NCBI GenBank assembly: GCA_017444345.1
Contig: JAFSWW010000135.1
Coordinates: 1 to 47,034 of the forward strand
Direction: 5' to 3'
Length of the DNA stretch: 47,034 bases
Origin: Synergistaceae bacterium
Lineage (GTDB): Bacteria; Synergistota; Synergistia; Synergistales; Aminobacteriaceae
Part shown: piece by piece, positions 1-10,016 of the stretch
How positions within the stretch are numbered: the first letter of the stretch is position 1
How the letters are laid out: each line of letters begins with the position of its first letter
The notes under the pieces: model-generated
Database searches by the model: none
The model's input: only the letters and a program-made list of their open reading frames with translations
Told to the model about the DNA's origin: nothing
Made by a program: the position numbers and the translations under genes

Positions 1-15
1 AGAGATTTTGCGCGG

Positions 16-876
16 ATGACTCACTTAAATTTTATAGCGGCCGGGCTTGCTGCTCTGGGAATTGCGGCGAATTTACTGCAAGTTTTTATTAATATCCCGT
101 TTATAAATTATGCTGCTTTGATAGATATTATAAATTTAATTCTTAATGGCGAAATGCTTTCACAGTTGACGGGAGATTTTGACATGATAGCGGGATTTAT
201 TTTCCTTGTGAGCATTCCCGTTATTGCTTTAGCCGGGCTTATAATGTCATTAATCAAGAAAAAAGGTTATATATTTCTCGCAGTAAGTGCGATTTTGAGC
301 GCGTCATTTGCTTTGTATCTAAAATTTGTCGTGTCAGGCCTTGAAATAAAACTAGCGACTGAAGCTGAAATTATCCCGAATACTATAATAATTTATTGGC
401 TGGCTCCGTGTTTATGGGCAGTGATTTATTTTCTTGCTTGTGTGTGCAGTTATGTATCATGCAAAAATTTAAATATTATTCCCGGTAAAATTTTTAATAG
501 ACATTCAAGAATTCCCGAAAAGAAGACGCAAAATATACAGCCTGTTACGCAAAAGAGTCAAGCAAGTACTATAAATTATGAAGCTCTCTCACTTAAAGAA
601 ATGCTCACAGAAGGATTTAACGCCCTGAAACTTTCAGATTTTAACAAGGCAGACGAATATTTTACACACGCACTTATACGCAAGCCAAATAGCTCGAATG
701 CTTTAATCGGGAAGTTAATGGCAAAATATAAAGCTCGCACGGCAAATGAATTAGTTAGTGCTCCTGTATTGCTTGAGACTGAAGAGTTTTTCCAGAAGGC
801 TTTATTATCAGCAAGTCCCATGATGAAAGATGCTCTAAATAAATATATTCGCGTTAATAGAGCTAAAAGGGGTTAA
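16..876 (+). CDS. Multi-pass membrane protein with C-terminal TPR-like region
   Basis: Function not recognised. The first ~155 residues hold about four hydrophobic segments (near residues 5-40, 58-82, 84-112 and 123-147). A linker follows, then a soluble tail (about 190-286) with a TPR-like helix pair (GFNALKLSDFNKADEYFTHAL), suggesting a membrane-anchored scaffold. The frame stays open to the left window edge and no good ribosome binding site precedes the ATG at 16, so the true start may lie outside the window. It ends 3 nt before the Sel1-repeat gene, so the two are probably co-transcribed, and both have repeat-type interaction domains plus membrane anchoring. Confidence 0.6.
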   Translation: MTHLNFIAAGLAALGIAANLLQVFINIPFINYAALIDIINLILNGEMLSQLTGDFDMIAGFIFLVSIPVIALAGLIMSLIKKKGYIFLAVSAILSASFALYLKFVVSGLEIKLATEAEIIPNTIIIYWLAPCLWAVIYFLACVCSYVSCKNLNIIPGKIFNRHSRIPEKKTQNIQPVTQKSQASTINYEALSLKEMLTEGFNALKLSDFNKADEYFTHALIRKPNSSNALIGKLMAKYKARTANELVSAPVLLETEEFFQKALLSASPMMKDALNKYIRVNRAKRG

Positions 877-879
877 TTT

Positions 880-2031
880 ATGGCAGAAAATAGCGTAAAC
901 TTGCAAGATCTATTAATGAACGCTCAAAGGGGAGATCCAAGCTCACAATACCGGCTGGGAGTTATATTCAATGACGGGAAATTTTTAGAGCGCGATTACA
1001 CTCAGGCCGCGAAATGGTACGCACTCGCAGCAAATCAGGGACATGTTAAGGCACAATTATATTTGGGCTTATTATTTCAGAACGGGCAGGGGGTCAAGCA
1101 AAATTTTGAGAAGGCCGCAAAATGTTATTCACGAGCAGCAGAAGGGGGAGACTCTAAGGCACAATATTATTTAGGCTTGCTATATCTAGCAGGTAAGGGA
1201 GTCAAGCAAGACAATGACGAGGCACAAAAATTTTTCAAGTTATCAGCAATGCAGGGCAATCAAGACGCTATAAAGATTTTAGGGAGATTCATTCAGATTG
1301 ACGAGCCGGAGAATTTATTAAACTATGAAGAAGATTTTACAGATGATGATGACTATAATGATATTTTTATTGATGATGTCAGCGATTTATTAAGAATTTC
1401 AGAAGAAGAGCAGCTAATAAGAGAATCACACAAGAAAGTACGAGCCATTAACACGAAAACTAAATCAAGACGAGTCAAAATTTTTGCAGCAAGTTTATTT
1501 ATAGCCCTAATTGCCGGAGCTTTGTTAATATTCATGAACTCAAGCGAAAATAATAATCAAGAAATTTTTACGGGTTTACAAGAAATCTCACAGGGTAATA
1601 ATATAATTCCGCCTCATACAGAAATCACGATTGATGAACCTCTTGCGCCCCCTGTTAATGTTAATCCGCCTATTTCTCAAGATAATATAATAATTTCGCG
1701 TGATAATAATAAGAATGAAAAATTTACTATCAAGACAGTACAGCAGGCCGTAAAAGATAAAAAAATTCCCGGCTATATTTTCGAACGGGGGAGATTCACA
1801 ATTAATCCATACGCAAAAAAAATTATGATTACCGGCGACGGAGTTAGATTCAGGTCAGAGCCAAGCACTCAATCAAGAATATTATCGAAAATGTCAAAAG
1901 GTTTCATTACTGAATATTGCGGTGAATGGGTCAGTCCTAAAAATGAACGTTGGATATTAAGCATTCAGGACAAGAAAAAAAATATTTATGGATGGATATT
2001 TGCTAAATACACGCAGTTAATGAAAGACTGA
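880..2031 (+). CDS. Sel1-repeat protein with one TM helix and C-terminal SH3-like domain
   Basis: 383 residues. Residues ~17-130 form three to four Sel1-like repeats (AAKWYALAANQGHVKAQLYL, AAKCYSRAAEGGDSKAQYYL). An acidic stretch follows (about 150-175), then one hydrophobic helix near 200-220 (FAASLFIALIAGALLIF). The C-terminal ~70 residues look like a bacterial SH3 domain (GDGVRFRSEPSTQSRILSKM ... YGWIFAKYTQL). Known Sel1 proteins are scaffolds, and bacterial SH3 domains often bind peptidoglycan or peptides. A cytoplasmic scaffold coupled across the membrane to the envelope is an inference. It follows the TPR membrane gene by 3 nt. Confidence 0.75.
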   Translation: MAENSVNLQDLLMNAQRGDPSSQYRLGVIFNDGKFLERDYTQAAKWYALAANQGHVKAQLYLGLLFQNGQGVKQNFEKAAKCYSRAAEGGDSKAQYYLGLLYLAGKGVKQDNDEAQKFFKLSAMQGNQDAIKILGRFIQIDEPENLLNYEEDFTDDDDYNDIFIDDVSDLLRISEEEQLIRESHKKVRAINTKTKSRRVKIFAASLFIALIAGALLIFMNSSENNNQEIFTGLQEISQGNNIIPPHTEITIDEPLAPPVNVNPPISQDNIIISRDNNKNEKFTIKTVQQAVKDKKIPGYIFERGRFTINPYAKKIMITGDGVRFRSEPSTQSRILSKMSKGFITEYCGEWVSPKNERWILSIQDKKKNIYGWIFAKYTQLMKD

Positions 2032-2080
2032 ATCATGATATAATCTCATGCAAATAATTAATAAATACTTAATAAGGAGG

Positions 2081-2110
2081 TTGACAGAATTGCAAAAATG
2101 CGCGTATAAG
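2081..2110 (+). promoter_or_regulatory. Sigma70-like promoter upstream of the glycosyltransferase gene
   Basis: TTGACA at 2081-2086, an 18-bp spacer, then TATAAG at 2105-2110. It lies in the 186-bp gap before the gene starting at 2218 and would give a leader of about 100 nt. An AAGGAGG at 2074-2080 abuts the -35 box, but only an 11-codon TTG frame follows it. Confidence 0.55.
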
Positions 2111-2217
2111 TTCGCAGTTCGCTAATTTTATTCTCTTAACACAGACAACTCTAATATTATCCCGTAATAAAATATTCTTTCATGATTATAGTCATGCACT
2201 GAAGGGAGCCGCTTATA

Positions 2218-4041
2218 ATGAAGCAGCGTAATTATTTCTGGGAGATTTCAGCGGCTTTTCTTGTATGTGCTGCTATACATGTTATACTTCATTTCACAAT
2301 TTTTAACTTTCCGCGGGCTATAAGAATTTCACCTGATGAGTTGAGATATTATGATATTGCCCGGACTTTATTTCATGGTCAGGGTTTGGAGCTTCGGGGA
2401 CTTCCTACAACTTTTCAAAAGATAGGTTATTCTTTAGTAATTGCTCCGTTTTTTGCGATTAGTGATGCAGTGTTGAGGCTCAAAATTATCGGTGTTGCAA
2501 ATATATTTATTATGAGTCTCTCTGTTATATTTGCCGGATTAATTGCCAGGGAGTTAAAACTTGGCCGCAAATCAAGTATATTTCTTGTGATTATTACAGC
2601 GATATGGCCTGATATGATGTATGCAATGACTTACATGAGTGAGACTCTTTACTGGCCGCTATATTTATTGTTTATTTATTTATGGATGGTCAATGAGCGC
2701 AAGAAATCTTATACACTAGCAATTTTTGAGGGTATATTATGCTATTTTGCTTATCTCACAAAGGAAATCGCGCTGGCCTTTATTCTTGCATGTATAGCAT
2801 ATGAGATAATTTACCCGGTTATAAATAAATTTGTGATGAAGGTCAAAATTTTTTACGAGAGAAAGCGAATTTATTTATTGCTGGCGTTTATAGCTGCGTT
2901 TGGGATTTGTTTTATTGCTATGAAGTTGACACTTTTCAGGGGACTCGGGAATTCTTATAATCAAATGGGAATCAGTGCGGTTTTATCAGCGTATAATTTT
3001 GCTTATATGATTTATGCTGTATTTTATTATATTGCTGCGGTTCTTGTCGGAGCTTTAATAATTCCGGTTATATGGCCGTTGATAAATTTTCGAGAAATGA
3101 ATGAGACTGCGAGAAAACTTTTTGTATATATGATCTTGCTTGCTTTGATTACTATTATGACAATAGCTTATACAGTGTCTATTCGGTGTGATTTAGGAGA
3201 AATAACACCTTCGATTCATTATAGATATTGCGGGGCGTTATTTATTATATTTCTTGCGTTATTCTTGAGTTCTTTGCAAGCGGTTAGACTTGATAAAAAA
3301 TTTGCTTGTCTAATAAATTTTATAGCTGTGATTTATGCATGTTTCATGTTTAGGGGACTAGTCAGCATGACAAGCGCAGACCAGTATTTATTATTATGGT
3401 ATATGGCGATAGAAAAATTTACGGGAATTTTGCTGCCTCCTGCTGGTAAATATCAAGTTATATATCCTGCGGCAATTATAGCGGGTTTATTATTAATAAT
3501 TCTTGCTGCAATATTTTATTATATTTACACGAGAAAAAGCGCGACTCAGGCCAAGAAATTTTTTGCTTGCGTAATGCTCATTATGTGCGTCGGGTTGAAT
3601 TTAGCAGCCGGAAAAGTTATCGATTATGCGTATCACGTAGACTCTGAGTCAGTAAATCAAATTGTCAGGATAAATAATTTTTTAGCAAGCCAGCCGGACT
3701 CAAAGACTCTATATATAACACAGGGCGACTCTTCAAAACGTTATGACAGATTCGGACGCTATGCAGATACTTATATAGAGAACAGGAGAAATTTTTATTT
3801 TGTGCAAGATACTAGCCTTCCGGATTCAGATAATATTAATCTCGCAGGAATAAATCTCAAGTCAGAACTTGCTAACGGAGATTATTATATTAACGGCGTG
3901 AATTATATAATGCTTGAGAGTGTTACAGATTTTGGGACAAAGAAATTATCAAATATTGAACTCGTCCCGGACATGCAAGGCGAACACTTTGTATTATATA
4001 AAAATTTGAGTCCTGATATTCTCATGTTCACGAGTAAATAA
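2218..4041 (+). CDS. GT-C type membrane glycosyltransferase (ArnT/PMT-like)
   Basis: 607 residues with about 11-12 hydrophobic segments and a soluble C-terminal domain (about 480-607). After TM1 the loop carries SPDELRYYDIAR (D40, E41), the acidic pair expected of GT-C enzymes that use polyprenyl-phosphate sugars; WPDMMYAMTYMSETLYWPLY is also typical of ArnT/PMT-like proteins. The likely role is sugar transfer on the outer face of the inner membrane. The acceptor cannot be told from sequence. The ATG follows a GGGAG-type ribosome binding site. It appears monocistronic behind the promoter at 2081 and is followed by the G-rich tract before mutL. Confidence 0.65.
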   Translation: MKQRNYFWEISAAFLVCAAIHVILHFTIFNFPRAIRISPDELRYYDIARTLFHGQGLELRGLPTTFQKIGYSLVIAPFFAISDAVLRLKIIGVANIFIMSLSVIFAGLIARELKLGRKSSIFLVIITAIWPDMMYAMTYMSETLYWPLYLLFIYLWMVNERKKSYTLAIFEGILCYFAYLTKEIALAFILACIAYEIIYPVINKFVMKVKIFYERKRIYLLLAFIAAFGICFIAMKLTLFRGLGNSYNQMGISAVLSAYNFAYMIYAVFYYIAAVLVGALIIPVIWPLINFREMNETARKLFVYMILLALITIMTIAYTVSIRCDLGEITPSIHYRYCGALFIIFLALFLSSLQAVRLDKKFACLINFIAVIYACFMFRGLVSMTSADQYLLLWYMAIEKFTGILLPPAGKYQVIYPAAIIAGLLLIILAAIFYYIYTRKSATQAKKFFACVMLIMCVGLNLAAGKVIDYAYHVDSESVNQIVRINNFLASQPDSKTLYITQGDSSKRYDRFGRYADTYIENRRNFYFVQDTSLPDSDNINLAGINLKSELANGDYYINGVNYIMLESVTDFGTKKLSNIELVPDMQGEHFVLYKNLSPDILMFTSK

Positions 4042-4072
4042 TTTTCCGTTGCGGCGTAGTAAAAATTATCTT

Positions 4073-4091
4073 GGGCGGGCGGGTGGGCGGG
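4073..4091 (+). other. G-quadruplex-capable tract upstream of mutL
   Basis: GGGCGGGCGGGTGGGCGGG: five GGG runs separated by single nucleotides, meeting the tightest G4 pattern and leaving one spare run. It lies in the 126-bp gap between the glycosyltransferase stop and mutL, on the coding strand, in an otherwise AT-rich region. AT-rich -10-like sequences (TATAAT at 4117 and 4129) follow, so the G4 would probably sit just upstream of the mutL transcription start. Folding in vivo is inferred. Confidence 0.7.
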
Positions 4092-4167
4092 ACGAACTTT
4101 GCGCGGACGATAAATTTATAATGCGTATTATAATATAAGCAATTTTTGAGCTCATAAAGGAGTCAAT

Positions 4168-5880
4168 ATGTCCGAAATTAAAGCATTGCCCGAAAGTATT
4201 TGGCTAAGAATAGCGGCCGGTGAAGTTGTAGAACGTCCCGCTTCAGCAGTTAAGGAACTTGTCGAGAATTCACTAGATGCAGGGGCGAGTCAAATTCGCG
4301 TGAAATTATTTGACGGCGGCAGATTGAGAATCATAGTTGAAGACAACGGGAAGGGAATAGAATTTCAAGATTTGCCGTTAGCTTTGCAGTATCATGCAAC
4401 AAGTAAAATTAACTCGCTCGAAGATTTAGAAGCAATTAATACTCTGGGTTATAGAGGTGAGGCACTCGCGAGTCTCTCTGCGGCTGCTGATGTTGAAATC
4501 AGAAGTAAATACAAGAATTCAGATTCAGGCGGCTTGATTCGGACTCATGACGCAAAAATTATCGAACACGTTAAAATCAATTGCCCATATGGGACTCGCG
4601 TTCAGATTGAAAATTTATTTTCCGGACTCCCTGCTCGGCGTAAATTTTTGAAGAGTGCTTCAGGAGAATTGCGGCGTGCTGCTGTTTTCCTGCGTGAATA
4701 TTCCGTGTGTCATCCCGAAATAGCTTTTACACTCGAACATGACGGCAAAGAAATTTTTAATACAGACGGATCGGGCAGCAAAAAAAGAGTCCTCGCTAAA
4801 ATCTGGGACAATTGCGCAGAAATACAAAATATTGAAGTCTCAGCAGGTCATGTAAAATTAGAATGCTGGTATCAAGCAAGACCGGGCCGAATTGATATAA
4901 TTTCTTTTGTGAATGGCCGTACAGTTAGCGATCCCGTTATAAAATCTGCTGTGAATTCGAACGCGCGCGACTTAATGGGTAATTTCGCATTATTCTTTAC
5001 TCTTGAGCCGTCATTAATTGATGTAAATATTCACCCCGCAAAATCTGAAGTCAGATTCAGATACCCGGCAGAAATTTATCAAGCGGTAAAAATGGCCGTA
5101 AATAATTTAGGGAGTCCGATTATCGAGTCAAGTTTTATAGAGTCAAAGCCTGTAATAAATTATTCATTCAACCCAGCTCAAGAATCACGGGAATCACGCG
5201 TAAATTACTCAAGAATGCCCGCCCCTCCGCTCAAAATCCCGGAATTAAATCCTGAATCACAACAGGACTCGCAAATCTTTCTTGATGATTTCAATTTACA
5301 GCCGGAAATTTCACAGCCTGAAATTATTTACATGGGTCAGACTTCAGGGGGCTATTTGATTTATGACACGAGCGGGAAAATTATAATAATGGATCCTCAC
5401 GCAGCCCACGAACGAATCAATTACGAGAAAATAAAATCTCTTGCTGATGAGTCAAAAAATGTGCAGAAATTATTAATTCCCGTTTTATTGCACCCGACTT
5501 TAGCACTTGAAGCCAACGAATATAATAAAGAATTACAGGCAAACGGCTTTGAACTTGCTGACACGATAAAAGGCGTAGAATTACGGGCGATTCCTGCTCT
5601 TCCTGACTGCGAATTTGAGCCTGAAACTTTATTGCGTGCCTCACTGGGAGCTTTAAAGAATAATCATGACGGGAATCCTCAAAATATTTTATGGCGGACA
5701 TGGGCGACAATGGCCTGTAAAGCGTCGATAAAATTAACAAATAAAATCACTCGTGAAGAGGCCTTAACTTTATGGGCGAATCTCCACGAATGCAAGCAGC
5801 CTTTTGTGTGTCCTCATGGGCGGCCGGTAATGATAGAAATCTCTAATCAGGATTTAACAAAACAATTCGGGCGCGAGTAA
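4168..5880 (+). CDS. mutL: DNA mismatch repair protein MutL (endonuclease type)
   Basis: 570 residues. The N-terminal GHKL ATPase has IAAGEVVERPASAVKELVEN, then DNGKGI and the LGYRGEAL motif; FVNGR marks the transducer domain. A variable linker spans about 315-385. The C-terminal domain carries DPHAAHERINYE (from ~409), corresponding to the DQHA(X)2E(X)4E metal-binding endonuclease motif with Q changed to P, plus ACKASIK and CPHGRP. It is therefore probably a nicking MutL, as in bacteria without MutH. It starts at ATG after AAAGGAG. mutS is not in this window. The gene converges with the WG-repeat gene, leaving only 5 nt between stops. Confidence 0.97.
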   Translation: MSEIKALPESIWLRIAAGEVVERPASAVKELVENSLDAGASQIRVKLFDGGRLRIIVEDNGKGIEFQDLPLALQYHATSKINSLEDLEAINTLGYRGEALASLSAAADVEIRSKYKNSDSGGLIRTHDAKIIEHVKINCPYGTRVQIENLFSGLPARRKFLKSASGELRRAAVFLREYSVCHPEIAFTLEHDGKEIFNTDGSGSKKRVLAKIWDNCAEIQNIEVSAGHVKLECWYQARPGRIDIISFVNGRTVSDPVIKSAVNSNARDLMGNFALFFTLEPSLIDVNIHPAKSEVRFRYPAEIYQAVKMAVNNLGSPIIESSFIESKPVINYSFNPAQESRESRVNYSRMPAPPLKIPELNPESQQDSQIFLDDFNLQPEISQPEIIYMGQTSGGYLIYDTSGKIIIMDPHAAHERINYEKIKSLADESKNVQKLLIPVLLHPTLALEANEYNKELQANGFELADTIKGVELRAIPALPDCEFEPETLLRASLGALKNNHDGNPQNILWRTWATMACKASIKLTNKITREEALTLWANLHECKQPFVCPHGRPVMIEISNQDLTKQFGRE

Positions 5881-5885
5881 ATTTT

Positions 5886-6827
5886 TTATTGCCTGATATA
5901 TCCCCATTTGCCATTTTGCTTTACTGCTGCGAGTCCTTCACTGAATGGCCGGGCGTCGTCAAATTGAGGCGCGATCTCCCAGTCCCCCCGAACGTTTATA
6001 TATCCCCAGCGTGAATCTGCTGCAACAGGCGCGAGTCCTTCACTGAAATTTTTTGCGTTATTATAGCGTCTTGGAATCGCGAATCTATTTCTAGGACTGA
6101 TAAAGCCCCAGCCCCGATAAGTCGTGCGTGTTCTGACAGGTGCAAGCCCGAACGAGAAATCACCGGCCTCAAAATATTTATTGCGTATCACTATATCGCC
6201 GGAAGTGTTTATAAAGCCTCGTCTGCCATTGAGATTAACGCTTGCTTTGCCCTCGTTAAATCTTCCTGCTTTGATAAATTTATGCGGAATTATTAATTTT
6301 CCGTGTAAATCTATATAGCCCCAGTGCCCGTTTTTCCTGACAGCCGCGAGTCCTTCACTGTATGAGTCTGCACGTTCAAATCTCGGAGCAATCGCAAAAT
6401 TTCCGGATAAATCAATGAAGCCCCATTCGCCTCCCATTTGAATAGCCGCGAGTCCCTGCGAGAATGGCAGCCCGTTCGCAAAAAATCTTTCTTGAGTCAA
6501 TCCCGTATCAGGATCGACTCGTGAAAATGCCGCGTTGCCCTGCGTGTCTATATAGTGATCTCCTACAAATGCAAAACCTTCGGAGAAATCCCCCGCTTCT
6601 GGAGTCCTATATACAAACGGAATCGCAACCCGGCCAAGATTATCTATATAGCCCCATCTGTCATCTTTCTTGACGGCCGCGAGTCCCTCGTGAAAGTCTT
6701 TAGCTTCCTGATATTCGTACTCAATCGCTACATAAACGGGATTAGTCAATGCTCCATAAGAAATAGAAATATTATTTATTAACGCGAGCAAAAATATTAC
6801 ACATGCAAAAATTTTCGCCCTCTTCAT
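5886..6827 (-). CDS. Secreted WG-repeat protein
   Basis: 313 residues. An N-terminal signal peptide (KIFACVIFLLALINNISISY, ending near GA) is followed almost entirely by WG repeats of ~40-45 residues (xGxWGYIDxxGxxxIPxxFxxAxxFSEGLAAV), about six to seven copies. WG repeats build beta-rich binding surfaces; no catalytic residues are visible. Export to the periplasm or cell surface is inferred. GGAGG precedes the ATG by 8 nt, and the start is 3 nt downstream of the typA stop, so it is the second gene of a typA operon although no functional link is known. Confidence 0.8.
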   Translation of the reverse strand: MKRAKIFACVIFLLALINNISISYGALTNPVYVAIEYEYQEAKDFHEGLAAVKKDDRWGYIDNLGRVAIPFVYRTPEAGDFSEGFAFVGDHYIDTQGNAAFSRVDPDTGLTQERFFANGLPFSQGLAAIQMGGEWGFIDLSGNFAIAPRFERADSYSEGLAAVRKNGHWGYIDLHGKLIIPHKFIKAGRFNEGKASVNLNGRRGFINTSGDIVIRNKYFEAGDFSFGLAPVRTRTTYRGWGFISPRNRFAIPRRYNNAKNFSEGLAPVAADSRWGYINVRGDWEIAPQFDDARPFSEGLAAVKQNGKWGYIRQ

Positions 6828-6830
6828 AAT

Positions 6831-8705
6831 TTATGCCTCCTGCGGTGTTCGTCTTTGTGCTTTGCGCCGTTCGAGTTCGTCAAGAATTGCTTTTCTGAGT
6901 CTTATAGACTGCGGAGTAACTTCTACAAGCTCATCTACTTCTATCCATTCCATAGCTTTCTCTAATGACATTCTGCGGGGAACGTCTAATTTTGTCGTTA
7001 ATTCTTTCGTTGCTGAACGGTGATTCGTCTGCTGTTTCTTTTTCGTGGGATTGCAGGGAATATCGCCCGGTCTTGAATTCTCGCCTATGATCATGCCGTT
7101 ATAAACAGGTTCCAACGGTGAAATAAATAACACGCCTCTATCTTGCAAATTTTCGAGCTGATATGCTGTAGCTTCTCCCGTGTCAACGCTGACAAGTGAG
7201 CCCCTGTTACGAGTAATTAAATCTCCCGCCCATTCTTTATAACCGCTGAAACAATTTGACATAATGCCGAGTCCCCTCGTATCAGTCAAGAATTCACCGC
7301 GATAACCTATTAAGCCGCGAGTCGGGATTTCTATTTCAATGCGTAATAACCCCCTGTCAGGATTATCAATATTTAAGACTTTTCCTTTACGCCTTGACAT
7401 TTTCTCGAAAACTATTCCCTGATATTCTTCGGGAACATCAATAGTAACGAGTTCATAAGGTTCGCATTTGACGCCGTCCTTATATTCGATAATTACTTCA
7501 GGTTTAGAGATGCAGAATTCCATACCTTCACGGCGCATTTCTTCAATTAAGATTCCTAGCTGTAACTCGCCCCGCCCTGAAACTTTCACACCGTCCGGCC
7601 TTCCTAAATCTTCCATTCTGAGAGAGACATTTACATGCATTTCTCGCTGCAGCCGAGCTTTTAACTGCCTTAACGTAACTGCCTGACCCTCACGACCTGC
7701 AAACGGTCCCGAATTCACAAGAAAGAACATTGACACTGTAGGCTCCTCAATTGAAAGAGGCTTCAAAGGTTTATCGGCTATTAATTCATTCGCAAAAGTG
7801 TCGCCTATATCTATTTCACTTGGCCCGGTAAGCCAAACAATATCGCCCGCGCTGACCTCGTTAACTTCTACTCTTTCAAGCCCGCGAGTTACCCATAATT
7901 GAGCGACTTTCGCATTCTCCCGGCCCGTTATCTGCCAGTCATCGCCAGTGTGATCCGTTGAGTTCCATTTAGTAGAAACTCTTGTGAAAGACTCACCCTT
8001 TTTTATATGACCTTGCAAAATTTTGCCGCAGCCTATTCTCCCTACGTATTCATTCCAAGCGAGTGTGCTTACCTGCATTAAGAAAGGCTTTGACGGGTCA
8101 ACATCAGGAGCAGGGACGTAATCAATTATAGCCTGAAATAAATCGTCCATGTTATCGCGTCTTGTATCGCTCAAATCTTTAACAGCCCAGCCGTTAAGTC
8201 CTGAGCCGTAAAGAACGGGAAAATCTGCCTGTTCATCACTTGCTCCGAGTTCAAAGAATAGATCAAAAGTTTGATTTAATGCGCGGTTAGGGTCTGCTCC
8301 TTCTCTGTCGACTTTATTAATGAAAACTAGCGGCTTCATTCCGATTGAGAGTGCGTGCTGTAAGACATAACGAGTCTGAGGCATGGGCCCTTCATTAGCG
8401 TCAACTATTAATATTACGGAGTCGACAGTTGATAAAATTCGCTCGACTTCTCCGGAAAAATCAGCGTGTCCGGGCGTGTCAATTATATTAATTAGATAGC
8501 CTTTCCACTCGACTGTGCAGGGCTTAGATCTTATTGTGATACCTCTTTCGCGTTCTAATGGGTTATTGTCCATAACTCTTTCAGCAACTTGAGTGTGTGC
8601 TGCAAAAGTCTGTGCGGCCCTAAAAATTGAATCTATTAGAGTCGTCTTGCCGTGATCTATGTGTGCTACGATTGCGAGATTGCGAATATTTTTTGCGTCT
8701 TGCAT
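6831..8705 (-). CDS. typA: Ribosome-associated translational GTPase TypA/BipA
   Basis: 624 residues, full length. The GTPase domain has G1 [10 protein letters not shown], a switch region with ERERGITI, G3 DTPGHADF and G4 NKVD. EF-G-like domains III and V follow, then the BipA-specific C-terminal domain ([32 protein letters not shown], lysine/arginine-rich end). TypA acts in 50S subunit assembly and stress or cold adaptation. The ATG at 8705 has only a weak AGGA upstream. The preceding terminator (8769-8800) separates it from the amidohydrolase operon. Confidence 0.97.
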   Translation of the reverse strand: MQDAKNIRNLAIVAHIDHGKTTLIDSIFRAAQTFAAHTQVAERVMDNNPLERERGITIRSKPCTVEWKGYLINIIDTPGHADFSGEVERILSTVDSVILIVDANEGPMPQTRYVLQHALSIGMKPLVFINKVDREGADPNRALNQTFDLFFELGASDEQADFPVLYGSGLNGWAVKDLSDTRRDNMDDLFQAIIDYVPAPDVDPSKPFLMQVSTLAWNEYVGRIGCGKILQGHIKKGESFTRVSTKWNSTDHTGDDWQITGRENAKVAQLWVTRGLERVEVNEVSAGDIVWLTGPSEIDIGDTFANELIADKPLKPLSIEEPTVSMFFLVNSGPFAGREGQAVTLRQLKARLQREMHVNVSLRMEDLGRPDGVKVSGRGELQLGILIEEMRREGMEFCISKPEVIIEYKDGVKCEPYELVTIDVPEEYQGIVFEKMSRRKGKVLNIDNPDRGLLRIEIEIPTRGLIGYRGEFLTDTRGLGIMSNCFSGYKEWAGDLITRNRGSLVSVDTGEATAYQLENLQDRGVLFISPLEPVYNGMIIGENSRPGDIPCNPTKKKQQTNHRSATKELTTKLDVPRRMSLEKAMEWIEVDELVEVTPQSIRLRKAILDELERRKAQRRTPQEA

Positions 8706-8768
8706 AAATTATAATCATTCCTGTTAAAAAAATTTTCATGAGAGATTTTAACATATATTACAATAACT

Positions 8769-8800
8769 AAAAAAGGGAGACTCGAAAACTCGAATCCCCC
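8769..8800 (-). terminator. Rho-independent terminator of the DUF5058/M20 operon
   Basis: Read on the minus strand: GGGGGATTCGA, loop GTTT, TCGAGTCTCCC, then TTTTTT. The 11-bp stem pairs fully with two G-U wobbles. It lies 25 nt past the amidohydrolase stop and before typA. Confidence 0.85.
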
Positions 8801-8824
8801 CGTGTAAATCTAAATCAATAAATA

Positions 8825-10000
8825 CTATTTCAAGAACTCCGACGCGATTTTAACGAATATTGCCGAGCCCTTCCATAAAACGTCCTCGTCGATATTAAAT
8901 ACTGGGTTATGATGAGGGTAATCTGATTTCTTTTCCGGGTTCGCTGAACTCAAGAACATAAACGCACCGGGAGCTTCAGCAAGATAGAACGCAAAATCTT
9001 CTCCGCCCATGTTAGGAGCCTTCACACGAGTTATAACATTTTCCTCGCCTAAGACTTCAATAGCGCATTTGCCGGCAAAGTCCGCCATCTCGTTATTATT
9101 CACAACAGGAGGCGCGCCCCAGTCCATAAAGAAATCTGCATCTCCACCGAACGCCTTAGCAGTAAATTTCGCAACTTCTTCTATACGCTTGGCCATTTTC
9201 TGGCGATTCTCTTCTTTGAATGCTCGAGTCGTGCCTTCAATTACGACTGTTCCGGGAATGATATTATATTGAGCTCCGCCCTGAATTTTGCCGATAGTTA
9301 TTACAACGGGTTCATTTGCGTTAAATTCGCGCGCTACGATTCCCTCAAGCCCTAATACAACGTGAGCGGCTATATTAATCGGGTCTACTCCTTTTTCAGG
9401 CGTTGAACCGTGGCAGCCAGTGCCGTTAATAGTTACTACGAATCTATCAAATGAAGCCATAACAGGGCCGGGACAAACAATAAATGTTCCTGCGGGGATT
9501 GTCCTGTCTAAAATTGTCCCGATGTGAGTCCCGAATACCGCATTAACTCCCTCCATAGCCTTATTCTTAATCATGACAGGAGCGCCTTTTGCAAGCTCTT
9601 CACCGGTTTGGAAAATTAAACGCACTTCACCTTTTAATTCGTCCTTATGCTCATTAAGAATCTTTGCCGTTCCCAGTAACATAGAAGTATGGGCATCATG
9701 TCCGCAAGCGTGCATTTTACCGTCATGAGTCGAGCAGTATTCTACGCCGGTTTCTTCTTTTATGGGCAATGCGTCCATGTCAGCACGTAATGCTATAACC
9801 TTCCCCGGTTTGCCCTTATTGATATAAGCGATTATTCCCGAGTCGCCCTCGTTATCGCGGTATTCAATGCCGTATTCTTTGAGCTTGTCAGTTACGTATT
9901 TATGAGTCAAAGGCAGGTCGAGTCCTAACTCCGGAATCTTATGCAAATCCCTGCGCATTCTTACAAGTTCAGCTTGTAAATCCTTGCATTTCTTGTACAT
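8825..10000 (-). CDS. M20-family amidohydrolase (aminoacylase/hippurate-hydrolase type)
   Basis: 391 residues, typical of M20D enzymes that cleave N-acyl or N-carbamoyl groups or small peptides. Metal-site motifs are present: ALRADMDALPI, HACGHDAHTSMLLG, QTGEELAKGA, a GTHI histidine and MGGEDFAFYL near the C-terminus. The dimerisation domain lies about 185-300. No signal peptide, so cytoplasmic. AGGAGG precedes the ATG. It follows the 223-residue membrane gene by 16 nt, as last gene of a three-gene operon. Substrate unknown; coupling to two membrane proteins suggests import followed by hydrolysis, which is inference. Confidence 0.9.
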   Translation of the reverse strand: MYKKCKDLQAELVRMRRDLHKIPELGLDLPLTHKYVTDKLKEYGIEYRDNEGDSGIIAYINKGKPGKVIALRADMDALPIKEETGVEYCSTHDGKMHACGHDAHTSMLLGTAKILNEHKDELKGEVRLIFQTGEELAKGAPVMIKNKAMEGVNAVFGTHIGTILDRTIPAGTFIVCPGPVMASFDRFVVTINGTGCHGSTPEKGVDPINIAAHVVLGLEGIVAREFNANEPVVITIGKIQGGAQYNIIPGTVVIEGTTRAFKEENRQKMAKRIEEVAKFTAKAFGGDADFFMDWGAPPVVNNNEMADFAGKCAIEVLGEENVITRVKAPNMGGEDFAFYLAEAPGAFMFLSSANPEKKSDYPHHNPVFNIDEDVLWKGSAIFVKIASEFLK

Positions 10001-10016
10001 TTTCCGAGCCTCCTAA

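Noticed and set aside
2090-2125. 11-codon TTG frame after AAGGAGG before the glycosyltransferase gene
   Set aside because: It overlaps the TTGACA/TATAAG promoter and encodes only 11 residues with no regulatory pattern, so I did not call it.
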